This document shows, piece after piece, positions 12,555-24,958 of a stretch of 64,000 nt of DNA. Below the pieces are notes generated by a model that worked only from the letters and a program-made list of their open reading frames with translations, did no database searches and was not told the DNA's origin. The translations under genes and the position numbers were made by a program. Each line of letters begins with the position of its first letter. Within the stretch, counting starts at the first letter, position 1. Where the stretch lies: positions 19,913,570-19,977,569 of the forward strand of contig CM068582.1 in assembly GCA_035048485.1 (NCBI GenBank), read 5' to 3'. The stretch comes from Pteria penguin. Lineage: Eukaryota; Mollusca; Bivalvia; Pterioida; Pteriidae.

Positions 12555-13961
12555 CATACATAAAGATGATCTAGGGGAATGTATATAAACCTTACATATG
12601 ACCTTAAATATTATTATAATAATGATGTAATGTTAATCTGTTCTTTACAAAGTTGGAGTCTCTAATTTGATTTACTCAAAATAGTTTGCGGCCGCGAAAC
12701 TTAAGTAACTTGGAGTATGTTCCCGTTTTCTTTCAAAGTTGAAATACTCAGTGAACGCAGGAACAACTTGGACCCCTCAAGTATTTTGCATCTGCCGCAT
12801 AGAATACCCAACTCTTGCATTCGCCTGGTCTTAACTTGCCTCCCATGCACAACACTAGATAATGCTTTATTATCACATTAATTACAAGAGGTAAAATAGA
12901 CTCAGAAATGGAAGCTTCACGCGAAGCTGTCTTGACACTTTTGTTTTGTTTTTGTGGGTTTTTTTTTTTTTTTGGTTTTTATTATTATTATTATTAAAAA
13001 TTCTTTAATAATAATTATTATTATTTTCCTTTTGAAATTTCACTTTCAAAATGCAGCATTCTAAAAACCATTTACCGAATTTTCCAGGGAGGTCCCCCGA
13101 ACCCGTACCAGCAGCAGCTTTGTGTCTCAATGAAGCCTTGGGTTTCAATTGTGCACCCCCTTCCCAACCGCCATTGACTTTTCTGTATCCGCCTCTGTAT
13201 TGTCCGTTAAATCTGTATAACACATCTGCCCAGCATGCAAATTCATCCATTCTTTTGTACACGTCAATTCATTATTACATTGTTCTCCCCGTATGGAGCC
13301 TCATTAACCATGGCCGCACGCACCTGCCTTGCGCATAACGTCATTATGTCACAGCAGACGAATGTAGTTCTAGTTTGTCATGATATGTTGTTTGTTTATA
13401 TCGGAAAATAAGTTAGTAATATGCCGTATTTGTGACTACGATGGTTTGTAAAACTGATAGATCTAGTGTTTATTTGTTAGATGACCTTATGACAATAAGG
13501 TTCAAATTCCGCGAAAAAATGCATGTTCCAATCACACGAATTTCAGCTGTTCGGAACTAGGAAAATGTCAACAAACATTCAGACGCATGGTATTGGACTG
13601 TTGTGCCACTAAATTGTAATAAAAAGGGTGGAATATATAATCGGAAACTTAGTCTTTATAACGATAAGGCATAGAATTATTTGTCATTTATATTAATCTA
13701 ATACGAAATCAAAAAACGAATCAATTTCGAGTAACAAAATGGCGGAATGAACAATTTCGCCGATACCAACTAGATTCAAAGTGCTGTATCTTGAGACCCT
13801 TTTTCACTTTCAAAGAAAATTCTTATATTTTTTAATACTTTTATGAATTGTCTTTATGAAATAAAAAGTTCTGTATGATACGCTCTGTCTGTAAAGAACT
13901 GGTGGGCTACACTTTTTAAATTATTCGGAACTGGAAAATATTCGGAACTAGGAAAACGACT
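10908..13961. mobile_element. 3.05-kb TIR element, superfamily unknown
   Basis: The left end AGTCGTTTTCCCAGTTCCGA and the inverted right end AGTCGTTTTCCTAGTTCCGA differ at one of 20 bases. ATTAC is on both sides (10903-10907 and 13962-13966). Further copies of 'TTCGGAACT-GGAAAA' lie inside both ends (about 11090-11140, 13548-13568 and 13923-13939). No convincing protein is encoded; the 192-codon frame at 11504 is driven by low-complexity A/C runs. It is a non-autonomous or gutted element. Confidence 0.72.
12522..12560. repeat. (TA)n/(CATA)n microsatellite
   Basis: Short TA run followed by CATA units. Confidence 0.9.
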
Positions 13962-14102
13962 ATTACGGATTACGTCTTGGGAATTTCTCAATGTAAGGTC
14001 ACCCCTATGTTCCAATGGCATAATTCATATTAGGGAATAAAACGAGACATTGTAAAAAATACTTAGAGAGAGTGGGGCAAATAACAGGATATAGCCAAGA
14101 AG

Positions 14103-14487
14103 AGGAATATTGAACATCCGATACCTTTTAAAAATAGAAACTGCTCTTATCCTTTTTCTTGGAATTCCCCATTTTTACCGCGATTTATTTTAATTTATGT
14201 AGAGTCCGATCCCGAAATGGCCAATACAGACCATCATGAACGGTCACTCTAAAGGTCCCTCAAAACATCCACTGTGCCACAACGTTGATTACTCAGAATT
14301 ATTTCGTAGCCCACAGTCTAAGTAACTCAGGAAATGTAATAAATATAGGCCTACATGTCGCATTAAATTTCATATGCGGCGGGCCTTTACTTTAATGGAG
14401 GAAGAAGATTTTTTTACTGAATAAAATGATAATGTTCGAATGAATCAGAGTTGAAGGCAAATGTTGTATTTATAAAAAATTACAATG

Positions 14488-14522
<35 letters not shown>

Positions 14523-15930
14523 TATAATAATCATCATCATCATCATCATCTTAATTCGTCGTCGTCATCATCATCATCATCATTATCATCGTCGTCGTCG
14601 TTATCATCATCATAAATAACATGTGCTCTGGCATCAAACATATGTAACATGTAATGTAGTATCCCTTTTTAATTGCCTCCTACCATCTGGATAACACATT
14701 ACTGCAAACAGTAGTCCATGAGCTAATAAGGTGTTTGCTCACCCCCACCCCACTGAGGGGGGTTTTTGCAGACCTACCCTATCTGAAAGTGTATTGTCCA
14801 ATGAACAAGTAAGCTATATGGTCGTTGGGGTTAAGGGGTTTCGGGGGAAAACATGTTTTTACGCAAAAATCGTGAGTTTTGGAAACAATTAATAACTTTT
14901 TCATGACTTATGATATACAATATAGAAAAATGTGAATTTATAGTATTTGAATGCTCGTTCGAATGAACGAATTTCAGTTCATACCAGAAATTAGTGTTTG
15001 AAGTAAAAAGTTTATTTTTTGTCAAATTTTCTTAAAAATTGAACAAATCGTTTGATATTTTGCGCTACCAGTAAAATATATACCATAGCATATAGCCGCG
15101 ATTTTATTATTTAAAGAACTTCTGGAAAGTCTCTTCTTTCCAATGATGTACTATTAGTATGGTTATCTTATTGCAAAAGCATAGTAACTGGTGTTTTTTA
15201 AACAAAAAAAGGTGCATTTTCAATTGAAAATCACGGATTTCTGTAAAATGTGCGTAATATATCCAGGCTTTGATACATCTTTTATTCAGAAGTTATTTTC
15301 AATACAAACGTGTATGACTTCGTTAACAACAACCGCGTCCAATATAAAACATGTTTATTTTGGGCTGGGGGTGTTGTGAAAAAAAACCTTTTTTTTTCCA
15401 CAAAAATCAAGGATTTTCGAAATGAGTTGTAGGATTAATAAATCTGTTGAAATATGACAATTTTACTCTATTCTGGATTCTAATATGTACATCTTGCTAA
15501 GTGATATGGCAGTATTGACACTAAATGACATCTGAATTCTTCAGTTTTGGTGTTATTCATTTACTTTCCATGAAAAAAAAATCAGATTTCTGGGGATTAT
15601 TTCTGAATTTGATCCCTTCATTGGAACTTCTACTTTGTAAGGACATTTGAAAAAGTTTATCGAGTGGCGACATCTATTGTTTGCTTATCTGAACAAACCG
15701 TAAAACATTTTTTCTAGTGGCGCCCTCTATCGTGATTTTACGCATGTATTTCAATACAAGCCTTGTTTCAAGTCACTTTATTTAAAGAGGTGCTAGCTAA
15801 TCTTTCACCCATTACAATTTGAAATCGTATAATGCCTTCTTTGTAAATATTGTTTATCTTATATGTATATTATATGTTAACTCAAATTCATTTTATTTTT
15901 TATTTCTGTAATGGAGAAACCAGCAAGTCT
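14103..15930. other. No gene seen
   Basis: AT-rich with the triplet microsatellite and a LINE-like tail at about 14391. Nothing else recognised. Confidence 0.45.
14488..14612. repeat. (AAT)n/(ATC)n compound microsatellite
   Basis: ATA/AAT triplets grade into ATC/GTC triplets over 125 bp. Confidence 0.95.
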
Positions 15931-15935
15931 GAGGT

Positions 15936-17730
15936 GTGATAAGCCTAAATGCTGATACTAAAATATATATAATACATTTTGAAAGTACTATAAATGAAAA
16001 GATTCGAAATCTAACAGAGAGTGGATTTGGTAAAATCCATGAGGTATCTAGCAAACGATTAACATACGAGTCTTTGGATGAAAGGCTTGAACTTGTTTGT
16101 TCAAAAATCCCTGAAACGTACAGGGAAACATTGTACACATAGACGCTGTTACCAATTATTTACAAATATAATTAGACCTGACAAGGGGAAATCTTCAAGT
16201 TGTGAACATGCCCATACTTCTTCGAAGCGAAGTCGTTCTTCTAACCTACATAAAATTTTGTTTCTCACAACCTGTATGTTCTGAGACCAAAACACCCCCC
16301 CCCCAAAAAAAAAACAAAACAAAAACACCCCCCCCCCCCCCCCCCCCCACAAAAAAAGAAAGAACGAAAGAAAAAAAAAAAGAAATCAAAGTCAAGGGCA
16401 TCAAGCAAAATTAATCAAATGCATCACTAAATGTGCCGAGGACTCGAAAAGGCTGTGTTAGAAAAAGGTGATGAGAAACTCCCAAATGGAGTAGTCGACC
16501 AAGGAAGCTCGCTGTCACAGCACATGTCGTAAAAATATATGCTACTGGTTTCCAGGGATACATCCCATGAAATCTCCGATGCCTTGAAATCTCCATCAGC
16601 TCACAACAGTACACTTGTTTTTATATCAAAGTACGTAGAAGATAATATCAAACAATGGCAAATTGTTGAGCGATTGACTGTTGAAAGAACGTTGCCCTGC
16701 ATTTTGTATGAAAATCACCCCTATGTATACAATGAAAATTACAAGACCTACAAGCTCAAAGCCAGACTTAAACATTTTCAAGATAAGATTAATGGAAGCC
16801 AGAATCATCCAATACAAACAATATCAGAGCGGGTTTATAATTCCAAAATTTAGGGTAGTGCCATAGAAATAGCATTTGAGCTGGTATCCCCAGAGGAAAA
16901 AGCCTGACAAAGTCTGCCTTGATTTTAAGGAAATATATTTATGAATCAGAGCGAAACTCGCCTACGATGCCCTGATCACCATCAGCGGAATGGCTACTTT
17001 CTTATCAACGTAAACCTCCCACCAATACTGACCAAATTTATTGTACAATTTATTTCAGGAAATTCATTTGAAATTCATGTCTGATATCACGAAGAGAACA
17101 GCCAAATCAATTTCAGAAGATATATGCTATGCAGTTACAAATGGTTCATGGATTATTCCTAAGCTTTTGTTACTAACGGTGACTGTCAGGCATATATCAG
17201 GGAATGCTGAATTGATAACATTACTTAGCCGACTAGAACATGGACAGTCTTATACAAACACAATGGAACAAGATACTGCCTTGTGTAATGCTGTGACATC
17301 TTCCCAGACAGCGTTGCCTATAAGTATATCAACAACGAATAATGCTGCACTTCAACTCCATCTGGTCCAGGCACAACTCATTCTACTCGTGGCATTGTTA
17401 TTCAAGAGTTTGCAAATCCAAATGCTGTTGTTCGTGAAGAAATCCAAATGCCGAAATAGGTGCTAGGTCGGTAAGACCACAGGCAGGAAATATACATCCA
17501 TGTATTTCTAAGGCTCAAGTGGAACCAAATATTGTCATTCGAAATGGTAAACTAACATATAATATAAAGGAGAGGAGTCTTTTAATATTCACATGGCTTC
17601 ACTGCAGGAAAACATGCAACCTGCTTGAACTCCAAACAGTTTCACAATTCTCTGGGTGGCTTTCTTTAGCGGCCAAACGACAAGACGTGAATGAATCACT
17701 TGGAAACTATATTGGATGAAGTATATGATG
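15936..17730 (+). pseudogene. Broken coding relic, unnamed invertebrate protein family
   Basis: Three + strand frames carry protein-like text broken by stops, frameshifts and a poly-C/poly-A tract (16296-16390). About 15936-16160: FESTINEKIRNLTESGFGKI and YRETLYTHRRCYQLFTNII. About 16539-16860: KYVEDNIKQWQIVERLTVER. About 17160-17460: HISGNAELITLLSRLEHGQS, and TPSGPGTTHSTRGIVIQEF in another frame. The order and style (H-R-x-C-Y-x-x-F-T; G-N-x-E-L-I-x-L-x-S-R-L-x-H; G-T-x-H-x-T-x-G-I) recall a large uncharacterised repetitive family seen in cnidarian and mollusc genomes. That is my recollection of pattern, not a search result. No terminal repeats were found. Confidence 0.45.
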
Positions 17731-19474
17731 ATAATGACGATGATGATGATTATTAGAGAAACACGGTCCGTTTTGAATCTGTTGAACTAATAATTTTTTT
17801 TTGCTTTGTTTGCTTCATCAACGTATTGATTACAAACGAATTTTAAGATTTGAAAATATTGCATCGTTATAACGAGATAACTGAGTGGAACTTCCGTCTT
17901 TTCTCTCGAATATCACACACAGATGATTAAAGTAAACATTGCCCAAATTAATTTCATTTCATATGTAATGTATAATCTTTGTTGTAATTAATTTCAAAAT
18001 TTCATACCTTTGGGAAACCTACAAAAAATAGCTTAATATTATTAGATTTCTTGTCAATAATTATAATGTTAGACAGTGAGGAACAGTGTCTCTTTAATGA
18101 GTGAACACGTCAAGGGTCCATCAGTCCACTCACTATCTACCTCTTCAATATGTGTACTTTGTGAAGATACCAAATCCTTTATTTGAAATTTAAGTGTAAG
18201 GGAGATGTTATATTTTGTTTGTACACCATCAGTTATAGAAGCGGAGAACCCTTAAATAAACAAGAATACTTCTGGTAAATCAGATATGGAACATAGAACA
18301 TCGTAAGAAATAGCATACATTGTAAATAATCAATATACATCATAGTGTGAGTCAAATTAGTCCAGTTAGGTAGAAAATCACTATTTTAATTTTTGTTGAT
18401 TTTTATTTATTTATGTTTTTTTTTTTTGCAAAATTTAAAATTTTTAACCCCAAAAGTCGAATTTCCTGTACTATACTATGTTTTGACATAAAAATATCCA
18501 ACCATTGTATGTTAAGCTAATTTTTTTTCCATTTCTCAGCGATTTTTGTTAAAAATTGTTTGTTTTTGCCTAAAAACTCCCAAACGCTCCAACGGTCAGA
18601 GTGCGAACATGGCTCATCTTGTAGCATTTTATACAAGCTTTCAGAAAAGTATAGCCTTGCAAAATCCCCCCCCCCCCCGGGTGGGGTGGGGTGTGGGGGT
18701 TATTTGCAGCTCAAAGTCCATGCTATATTACTCCACCAACCTGCCCTCTACATCATCTAAGGACTTAATTGTTCCCTTAAGTCCTTGTAACATGGCAATT
18801 ACCGACAATAAAGAAGAGTCATACAGGATAGACGTGGTCCATTTTATATGTATATATGTCTCTGATTTTATCGACCGCTTTCTGCCCGTAACTGAAACGG
18901 TACTGGTGATAGTTTTTACCGACAAATATTCATTTTGGGGTAGCAGTGTTCGAAACAATGAGGTACTCCCTGACAATTATGCATTCAAAAATAAAAATGA
19001 AAATAAAAAAAAAAAAACCAACAGAAAAAAAAAAAAATAGACAAGGTGATGCCCCGCAATTTCCACTGAAGTAACTGTGCATGTGCTGTAATAATACGTG
19101 CTATAATAATACCAATGATTAAGGACCACTATAGAAATATTATTGTATCTGGGAAACACAAGCGATGCCCCCCCCCCCGCAAATGTAGACTGTTTTTATA
19201 AAATACACAAATTAAGAAGTACAGAAAAACATAGGCAGCGGAACACTGGGGTAACAAATCCGGGTTTTGCAACCCAAAATTATGGACCAAAAATCTTCAT
19301 TTCTCCATACATTGACAAGGAAACTGTTTTATTTTTGTTAAATTTCTCACAGAATAGTTTTGAATTTCCCCCCAAAAGTTTGGAATCCATTCAACGTGTG
19401 CAAAACCATTACACATAAAAAAATCTTCATAAAGTTTGCATGAAGAGTTGCAAAGATATACCTCAACATGACGA
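17731..19474. other. No gene seen
   Basis: AT-rich with poly-C runs at 18666 and 19170 and one micro-insertion at 18848. The 164-codon frame at 18546 crosses those runs and the micro-insertion and has no motif. Confidence 0.45.
18848..18864. mobile_element. 17-bp half-palindrome micro-insertion
   Basis: ATGTATATATGTCTCTG equals one half of the palindrome at 26353. ATTTTAT flanks it on both sides (18841-18847 and 18865-18871), a perfect 7-bp duplication. Confidence 0.65.
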
Positions 19475-19487
19475 AGTTGAACCATAG

Positions 19488-19657
19488 TTGGTTGGTTGAT
19501 TGGTGTTTTACGTCGCTTTCAACAATATTTCAGTTATATCGGGACATGGAAGCAGGAGGTTACCAACCTCTTATACATAGTGGCGCAACCCGGGAATCGA
19601 ACCCGGATCGTCGGCGCCGCAAGCCAAGCGCTTAACCACTACACCACGCCTGCCCCT
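19488..19657 (-). mobile_element. tRNA-derived SINE, family A
   Basis: Read on the minus strand: head GGTGTAGTGGTTAAGCGCTT (A box), GGTTCGATTCC (B box), then a body ending 'ataactgaaatattgttgaa' and 'agcgacgtaaaacaccaatc' with a CAAC tail. AGTTGAACCATAG is duplicated on both sides (19475-19487 and 19658-19670). The conserved 3' text resembles central or tail domains of known bivalve SINEs; exact family not assigned. Confidence 0.85.
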
Positions 19658-19755
19658 AGTTGAACCATAGGGCTTTCGGTTCGTTGCCCATCCTTTAATT
19701 ACACCAATATATAATAATATATTATTATATATTAGTGTAATTAAGGGGGCAACGA

Positions 19756-20039
19756 TTTGTTTGTTTGTTTGTTTGATTATTGTTTTACGTCACTCCACGA
19801 TTATTTCACGTATATGGTGACGGCATCTGCCTGATGCATTGCATACAAATTTAGACCTTTGCAACGGACCCACCCGAAGCAGTGAGGGATCTTTTACGTG
19901 CCACGCCTACCGTGACACGGGACCTCGGTTTTTACTGTCTCATCCGAAAGACAGAACACCGGTGTGCCCCGGGCGGGAGTCGAACCCGCGACCTCTCGAT
20001 CACGAGCCAAGCACCTTATCCACTAGGCCACACCGGCTT
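19756..20039 (-). mobile_element. tRNA-derived SINE, family B, full length
   Basis: Reverse-strand copy of the same family and subtype as 48518 ('gcaatgcatcaggcagatgc', tail CAAA/CAAT). AGGGGGCAACGA is duplicated outside (19744-19755 and 20040-20051). Inserted in the palindromic MITE. Confidence 0.87.
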
Positions 20040-20889
20040 AGGGGGCAACGAGCCGAAAGTCCTGTGGTTGAACTATACCGCCAAACAGCATATATTGAGA
20101 AAATCAAAACGCTAATCGTATGCTTCAGATTATGTACAAATAACCAGTGAAAGCTTCCTTGCAATAATACTATAGTAGGAGTTATCCGGAAAAGCAATGT
20201 ATTCCTACTGCAAGGATATATCATAAGTAACAGTAAAGTTCAACTATCCCTAAAGACACACATATTGAGAAATATCAAAACCCTGTTAATATGCACAACT
20301 TTAATCTATGTACAAATAGCCAAAAAAAAAAAAAAAAAAAAAAAAGAGAGCAAAATTCCTAGCATAAAAACGTGGAAGGGGTTAACCGGAAAAGGCATGT
20401 ACCCCTGTTGCGAGGATATAAAGAAACGACAAGGTTCAATTTTCCCCTTAAACTATAAATACTGATAAAAATCAAAACCCCCATAAATTGCACATCTTCA
20501 ATACATGTACAAACATCCAGCAAATTAAAAACTTTCTAGTATTGAACCTATAGGAAGAGTCATTCGGAAAAGATGCATTACTTATGCCAGTATATACTTT
20601 AACAAGAGCAACGCCTAGCGTGGCTTAATACGCCCGTCGCTTACTTTGAACGGGATCAATGTGAACGTATGGTTTTATTACCCCAAACATGGGTCTCTTT
20701 GGTAATACTTTTATGAAATACTGAAACCCCAAAAGAGGGATCCAAATCCCATAACTCGGTAACAAAATGGAATTAGCTCAAAACTGAAAAGGTGGCTTCC
20801 CCTACACTATTCAAGCATTCTGTATAAGTTTCATGAAAAACAACTGAGGTTTACTTAAGTTATCGCATTACATAGCATCTCCATAGCAT

Positions 20890-22195
20890 CATAGAAATAT
20901 TATTGAAATCTATGCACAGGGGAAGAAGTTATGGCCCGAACAAGGTTTTATTCACTTTGCATGTTGTGACCTTGACCTTTGACGGTCAAGATCATGACAT
21001 ACCCTTAGGTCCTAAGTAACAATTCTGTGAAATATTATTTAAACCAAGCACAGGGGAAGAAGTAATGGTCCGAACAAGGTTTTACTCATTTTGCATGTTG
21101 TGACCGTGACCTTTGACCTATGACCTTGGGTCAAGTGTAACAATTCTGTGAAATATTATTGAAATCTATGCACAGGGCAAGACGTAATGGCCTAGACAAG
21201 GTTTTATTCACTTTGCATGTTGTGTCCTTGACTTTTGACCTATGTCCTTAGGTGAACATCATTACACACCCTTTGGTCTTAATTAACAATTCGGTGAAAT
21301 ATTATTGAAATCCATGCACAGGGCAAGAAGTTATGGCCCGGACAAGGTTTTATTCACTTTGCATGTTGTGACCATGACCTTTGACGGTCAAGGTCATGAC
21401 ACACCATTGTGTCCTAAGTAACAATTCTGTGAAATATTATTTAAACCAAGCACAGGGGAAGAAGTTATGGCCGAACAAGGTTTTACTCACTTTGCATGTT
21501 GTGACCTTGACCTTTAACCTAAAACCTTGGGTCAAGTGTAACAATTCTGTGAAATATTATTGAAATCCATTCACAGGGGAAGAAGATATGGCCCGAACAG
21601 GGTTTTATTCACTTTCCATATTGTAACCTTGACCTTTGACCTTGGGTCAAAGTCATGACACACCCTTGGGTCCTAAGTAACAATTCTGTGAAATATTGAA
21701 ATCCATGCACAAGTGAAGAAGTAATGGACTGAACAATGTTTTACTCACTTTGCATGTTGTGACCTTGACATTTGACCCTGGGGCAAGGTCATGACACATC
21801 TTTGGGTCCTAAGTAACAATTCTGTGAAACATTATTTAAATCCATAGGTAGGGGAAGAAGTTTTGACCCGGACAATGGATTACTCATTTTGTATGTTGTG
21901 ACCTTGACCTTTGACCCATGACCTTGGGTCTAAGTCATGACACACCATTGTGTCCTAAGTACAATTCTGTGAAATATTATTGAAATTCCTGCTCAGGGAA
22001 AGAACTTATGGCCCGGACAAGTTTTACTCTCTTTGCATGTTGTGACCTTGACCTTTGATCTATGACCTTGGGTCAGGTCTTGACACACCCTTGGATTGTA
22101 AGGAACAATTTCGTGAAATATTATTGAAATCCCTGTGCAGGGAAAGAAATAATAGCCCGGACAAGCTTATCCCGGACGCCGGACGCCGGACGGAC
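20890..22195. repeat. Tandem array of nuclear-receptor-motif repeat, ~10 units of 115-150 bp
   Basis: Units contain 'gaagaagttatggcccgaac', 'aaggttttattcactttgca', 'tgttgtgaccttgacctttg' and 'aacaattctgtgaaatatta'. The 'gaagaag/gcaagaag' phrase recurs near 20923, 21054, 21172, 21321, 21456, 21571, 21712, 21852, 21990 and 22139. Ends with GGACGCCGGACG. Confidence 0.85.
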
Positions 22196-23130
22196 AACGT
22201 CATAATATAATACGCCCCGTCTTAAGTTCAAGTTTCCCCCAAAATCTCAAATACTGATAAAAATAAAATGCCTGATAATGTGAACATCTTCAATCCACGT
22301 ACAAGCATCCAGCAAATTAAAAACTTTCTAGCATGGAAACTTTAGGCGGAGTTATCAGGAAAAGCTATATACCCCAAATGGACAGATGGATAGACGAACT
22401 GTCGGACAGGGGTAAAAAAATATGCCCCCAACTTTAATTGCCGGGGCATAAAAAACAAGCAGTGAAACAAAAAATATAAAAAAAAAACCCTGCGCCATAA
22501 ACACATAATACGCCCGTTTGTACATGGAAACAAATATGTAATCGTAACTCGGTATATTTATTTGTGTTTGCATCCTGTAATGTAGGAACATTTAGCTTAA
22601 ATTGGTAAAGATGTTCTATACTTACAACACAATACGTAGAAAAATTGGTCGTGCGGTTATCACGAAAAAAAAAAAAAAAAAGAAGCCAAGTTTGAGGTAA
22701 ATCATAGCAAGCAGTCTTAAGATACAGCGCGATATATGTGAAACATTGAACAAAATTTGACTATGGAACGAAATATCGAAATTTAACCAAAACGTATAGT
22801 ACACAGATCATGAAGATGTCACAACAAATAACTGTGTGAAGCTTGAAGTAATTACAGCAAGTATTCTCAAGATACGGTGCGACATGTGGACCGACGGACA
22901 TTTCTATACCATAGTACGTCCGTCATAGACGGACGTATAAAAACCGAACAACAACAATTATAATAATAGAAAATAAGAACACTCAAAGCAAACACAAAAC
23001 ACCGCAATGTACATCAGAGAGCAAAATTAATTTTGAGAATGTTACGAGATTATTTTCCATGGTGATGGTCATCAAAGAAGTATAACTTTAATTTTCAGAA
23101 TTGACTACATTAATATTTCCACATATGTGG
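22196..23130. other. Fragments of bivalve-type dispersed repeat; no gene
   Basis: Contains 'aattgccggggcataaaa' (22437) and 'ggacggacaacg'-style phrases typical of repeat ends, plus scattered copies of 'catccagcaaattaaaaact' (20515 and 22307) showing older duplication. No coding signal. Confidence 0.45.
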
Positions 23131-23164
23131 TGTGTGTGTGTGGGGGGGGGGGGGGGGGGGGTTG

Positions 23165-23335
23165 CGCATGCATGGTGTAGTGCTAAAGCGCTTGTCTTGC
23201 GGCGCCGACGACCCGAATTCGATTCCCGGGTTGCGCCACTATATTTATGAGATTGGAAACCTCCTGCTTTCATGTCGCGATATAACTGAAATATTGTTAA
23301 AGCGACGTAAAACACCAATTAATCAACCAACCAGC
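23165..23335 (+). mobile_element. tRNA-derived SINE, family A
   Basis: Head 'atggtgtagtgctaaagcgc', B box TTCGATTCCC, body 'gatataactgaaatattgtt' and tail 'caattaatcaaccaacc'. It directly follows a long G-run (about 23142-23161). Confidence 0.8.
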
Positions 23336-23534
23336 CACATAATTGTGTACACCATAGAAATAGTTAGAGAAATAATCCCATGTTCCATAGGTCTTTAGTG
23401 TTGTTTGCATTTATTAATTGCATTGATTTTCTCTAATAACAAGGTTCGGTGTATTTTAATCTTAAGACATATACAAATTTGATTTGATTTAAGTCTTAAG
23501 CCTCTAGGGCTTATCAGTGTAACATATAAATAGG

Positions 23535-23676
23535 ACAGATACAATTGACATACACAAATACACATAACATAAGCTTGACACATACAATTGATATACAAAA
23601 ATACATATAACATAAACTTGACAGATACAATTAACATACGCAAATACATATAGCATAAGCTTGACAGATACAATAC
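23535..23676. repeat. 43-bp tandem repeat, ~3.3 copies
   Basis: 'acagatacaatt-acatac' recurs at 23535, 23578, 23621 and 23664. The leucine/tyrosine-rich minus-strand frames here follow from it. Confidence 0.82.
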
Positions 23677-23916
23677 ATTTAAAGGTATTTAAATATATAT
23701 TAAGATTTAAAAGGTGGCAAAACATATATAATGACATCTAATATATGACATACATTTCATATATATGTGGTCGAAACTATAAATAGTTTAAAGGTATGAA
23801 AGTGCATATGATATATCAGATACACACGCTTACAAAACTATAAATACTGTTATGGAGAACGGACATGGTAAATGAATTCCGTAAACTAAGACCTTTTAAT
23901 CAGATATCTTGCTAAT

Positions 23917-24114
23917 GTCCTGTCTTTCGGATGAAACAGTAAAAACCGAGGCTCCGTGTCGTGGTATGCATGGCACGTTAAAGATCCCTCACTGCTTCGG
24001 GTGGGTCCGTTGCAAAGGTCAAAATTTGTATGCCCCGCATCAGGCAGATGTCGTTACCATATACGTAAAATATTCGTGGTGTGACGTTAAACAAAAATCA
24101 ATCAATCAATCAAT
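23917..24114 (+). mobile_element. SINE family B, 5'-truncated
   Basis: Lacks the tRNA head; starts at 'gtcctgtctttcggatgaaa' and runs to the (TCAA)n tail. Second-subtype marks are present ('atgccccgcatcaggcagat'). Confidence 0.82.
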
Positions 24115-24287
24115 CCATAAATCGTCCTCAGAATACATTTATCTGTTCTGAATTTAAATGTTACACCCGTATTTCAAAATTCTATCCTTTTCTATCAATA
24201 ATCAGAGGATAATTTCCTAATTACGAATAAATTATAAAACTAGAGGTACCATTCTTTACATCCAATGTCCGCTTAAAGAGATTGAGA

Positions 24288-24391
<104 letters not shown>

Positions 24392-24958
24392 CTTTTGGTT
24401 ACTGGAAACCCCACATTTCAAAACAATAGTTCAGTATACTTGATATAATTATAACAATTAAAAACATCTAATTTGATTTCAACATTGAGAGAATAATCAT
24501 TACAAATGTCCAGTATATGAGATAAACTTTTTCTACTTTCAGTCACTAGATCTTTCCGTGTTGTATTGAAATTACCAGTATACAACAATGCAATTCCCAG
24601 ATAACAGAAGTAACACGCAGTCTCAATCTGTTTCCATCATAAAACCAAACACAATCTCTACTGAGTCTATAATCTTTGCTAAGTACAAGAATTTTATATT
24701 TTTTTTTAACATTTACAGATAAATTCCAGTATTTGTGTAGGTACATGTAGACAATCGAACATACTTTGTAAACTGTTCACCGAATCTGAAGAAAAAAAAT
24801 CACAACATCATAGCATCATCAGCGTATTTGGATAAAAAATAGTGACAGGTCTCAAAGATCAATTTTTTCCAAATGGTCTGCATAAAAAAAAAATAAATCT
24901 ATGTTTATTCCCTTCTATCATTAAGTAATACCGCTTTGTCCTTTTCGCACATACACTT

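Larger units (their letters stand above)
7625..14096. mobile_element. Possible 6.5-kb element with ~65-bp TIRs
   Basis: GGCTATATCC at 7627 continues after the hAT-like insertion at 8552 as TGTAATTTGTCCTGCTC. Its inverted counterpart lies at about 14030-14096, giving roughly 65 bp of similarity (ACAATGTCT...GTTTTATTC). AAGAAG occurs outside both ends (7619-7624 and 14097-14102). The interior has no recognisable gene. The two ends could instead be independent copies of a dispersed repeat (compare 8670-8690 and 28718-29112), so the pairing is tentative. Confidence 0.4.
19475..20071. mobile_element. Palindromic MITE (~130 bp) split by two SINEs
   Basis: Left arm AGTTGAACCATAGGGCTTTC...GTTGCCC and right arm GGGCAACGAGCCGAAAG...GGTTGAACT are inverted. 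The centre, 19695-19742, is an almost perfect ~48-bp palindrome around ATATATTAT. Two SINEs (19488-19657 and 19756-20039) interrupt the arms, each with its own target duplication. A half copy of the same family lies at about 52970-53035. Confidence 0.72.

Noticed and set aside
13005..13338. Overlapping 85- and 95-codon frames on opposite strands
   Set aside because: Sequence around 'ggaggtcccccgaacccgta' looks like a dispersed non-coding repeat; neither frame has a family motif.
19839..20150. 103-codon frame and an apparent tRNA gene on the reverse strand
   Set aside because: Both belong to a tRNA-derived SINE. The tRNA-like head has A and B boxes but a poor anticodon stem and a SINE body attached.
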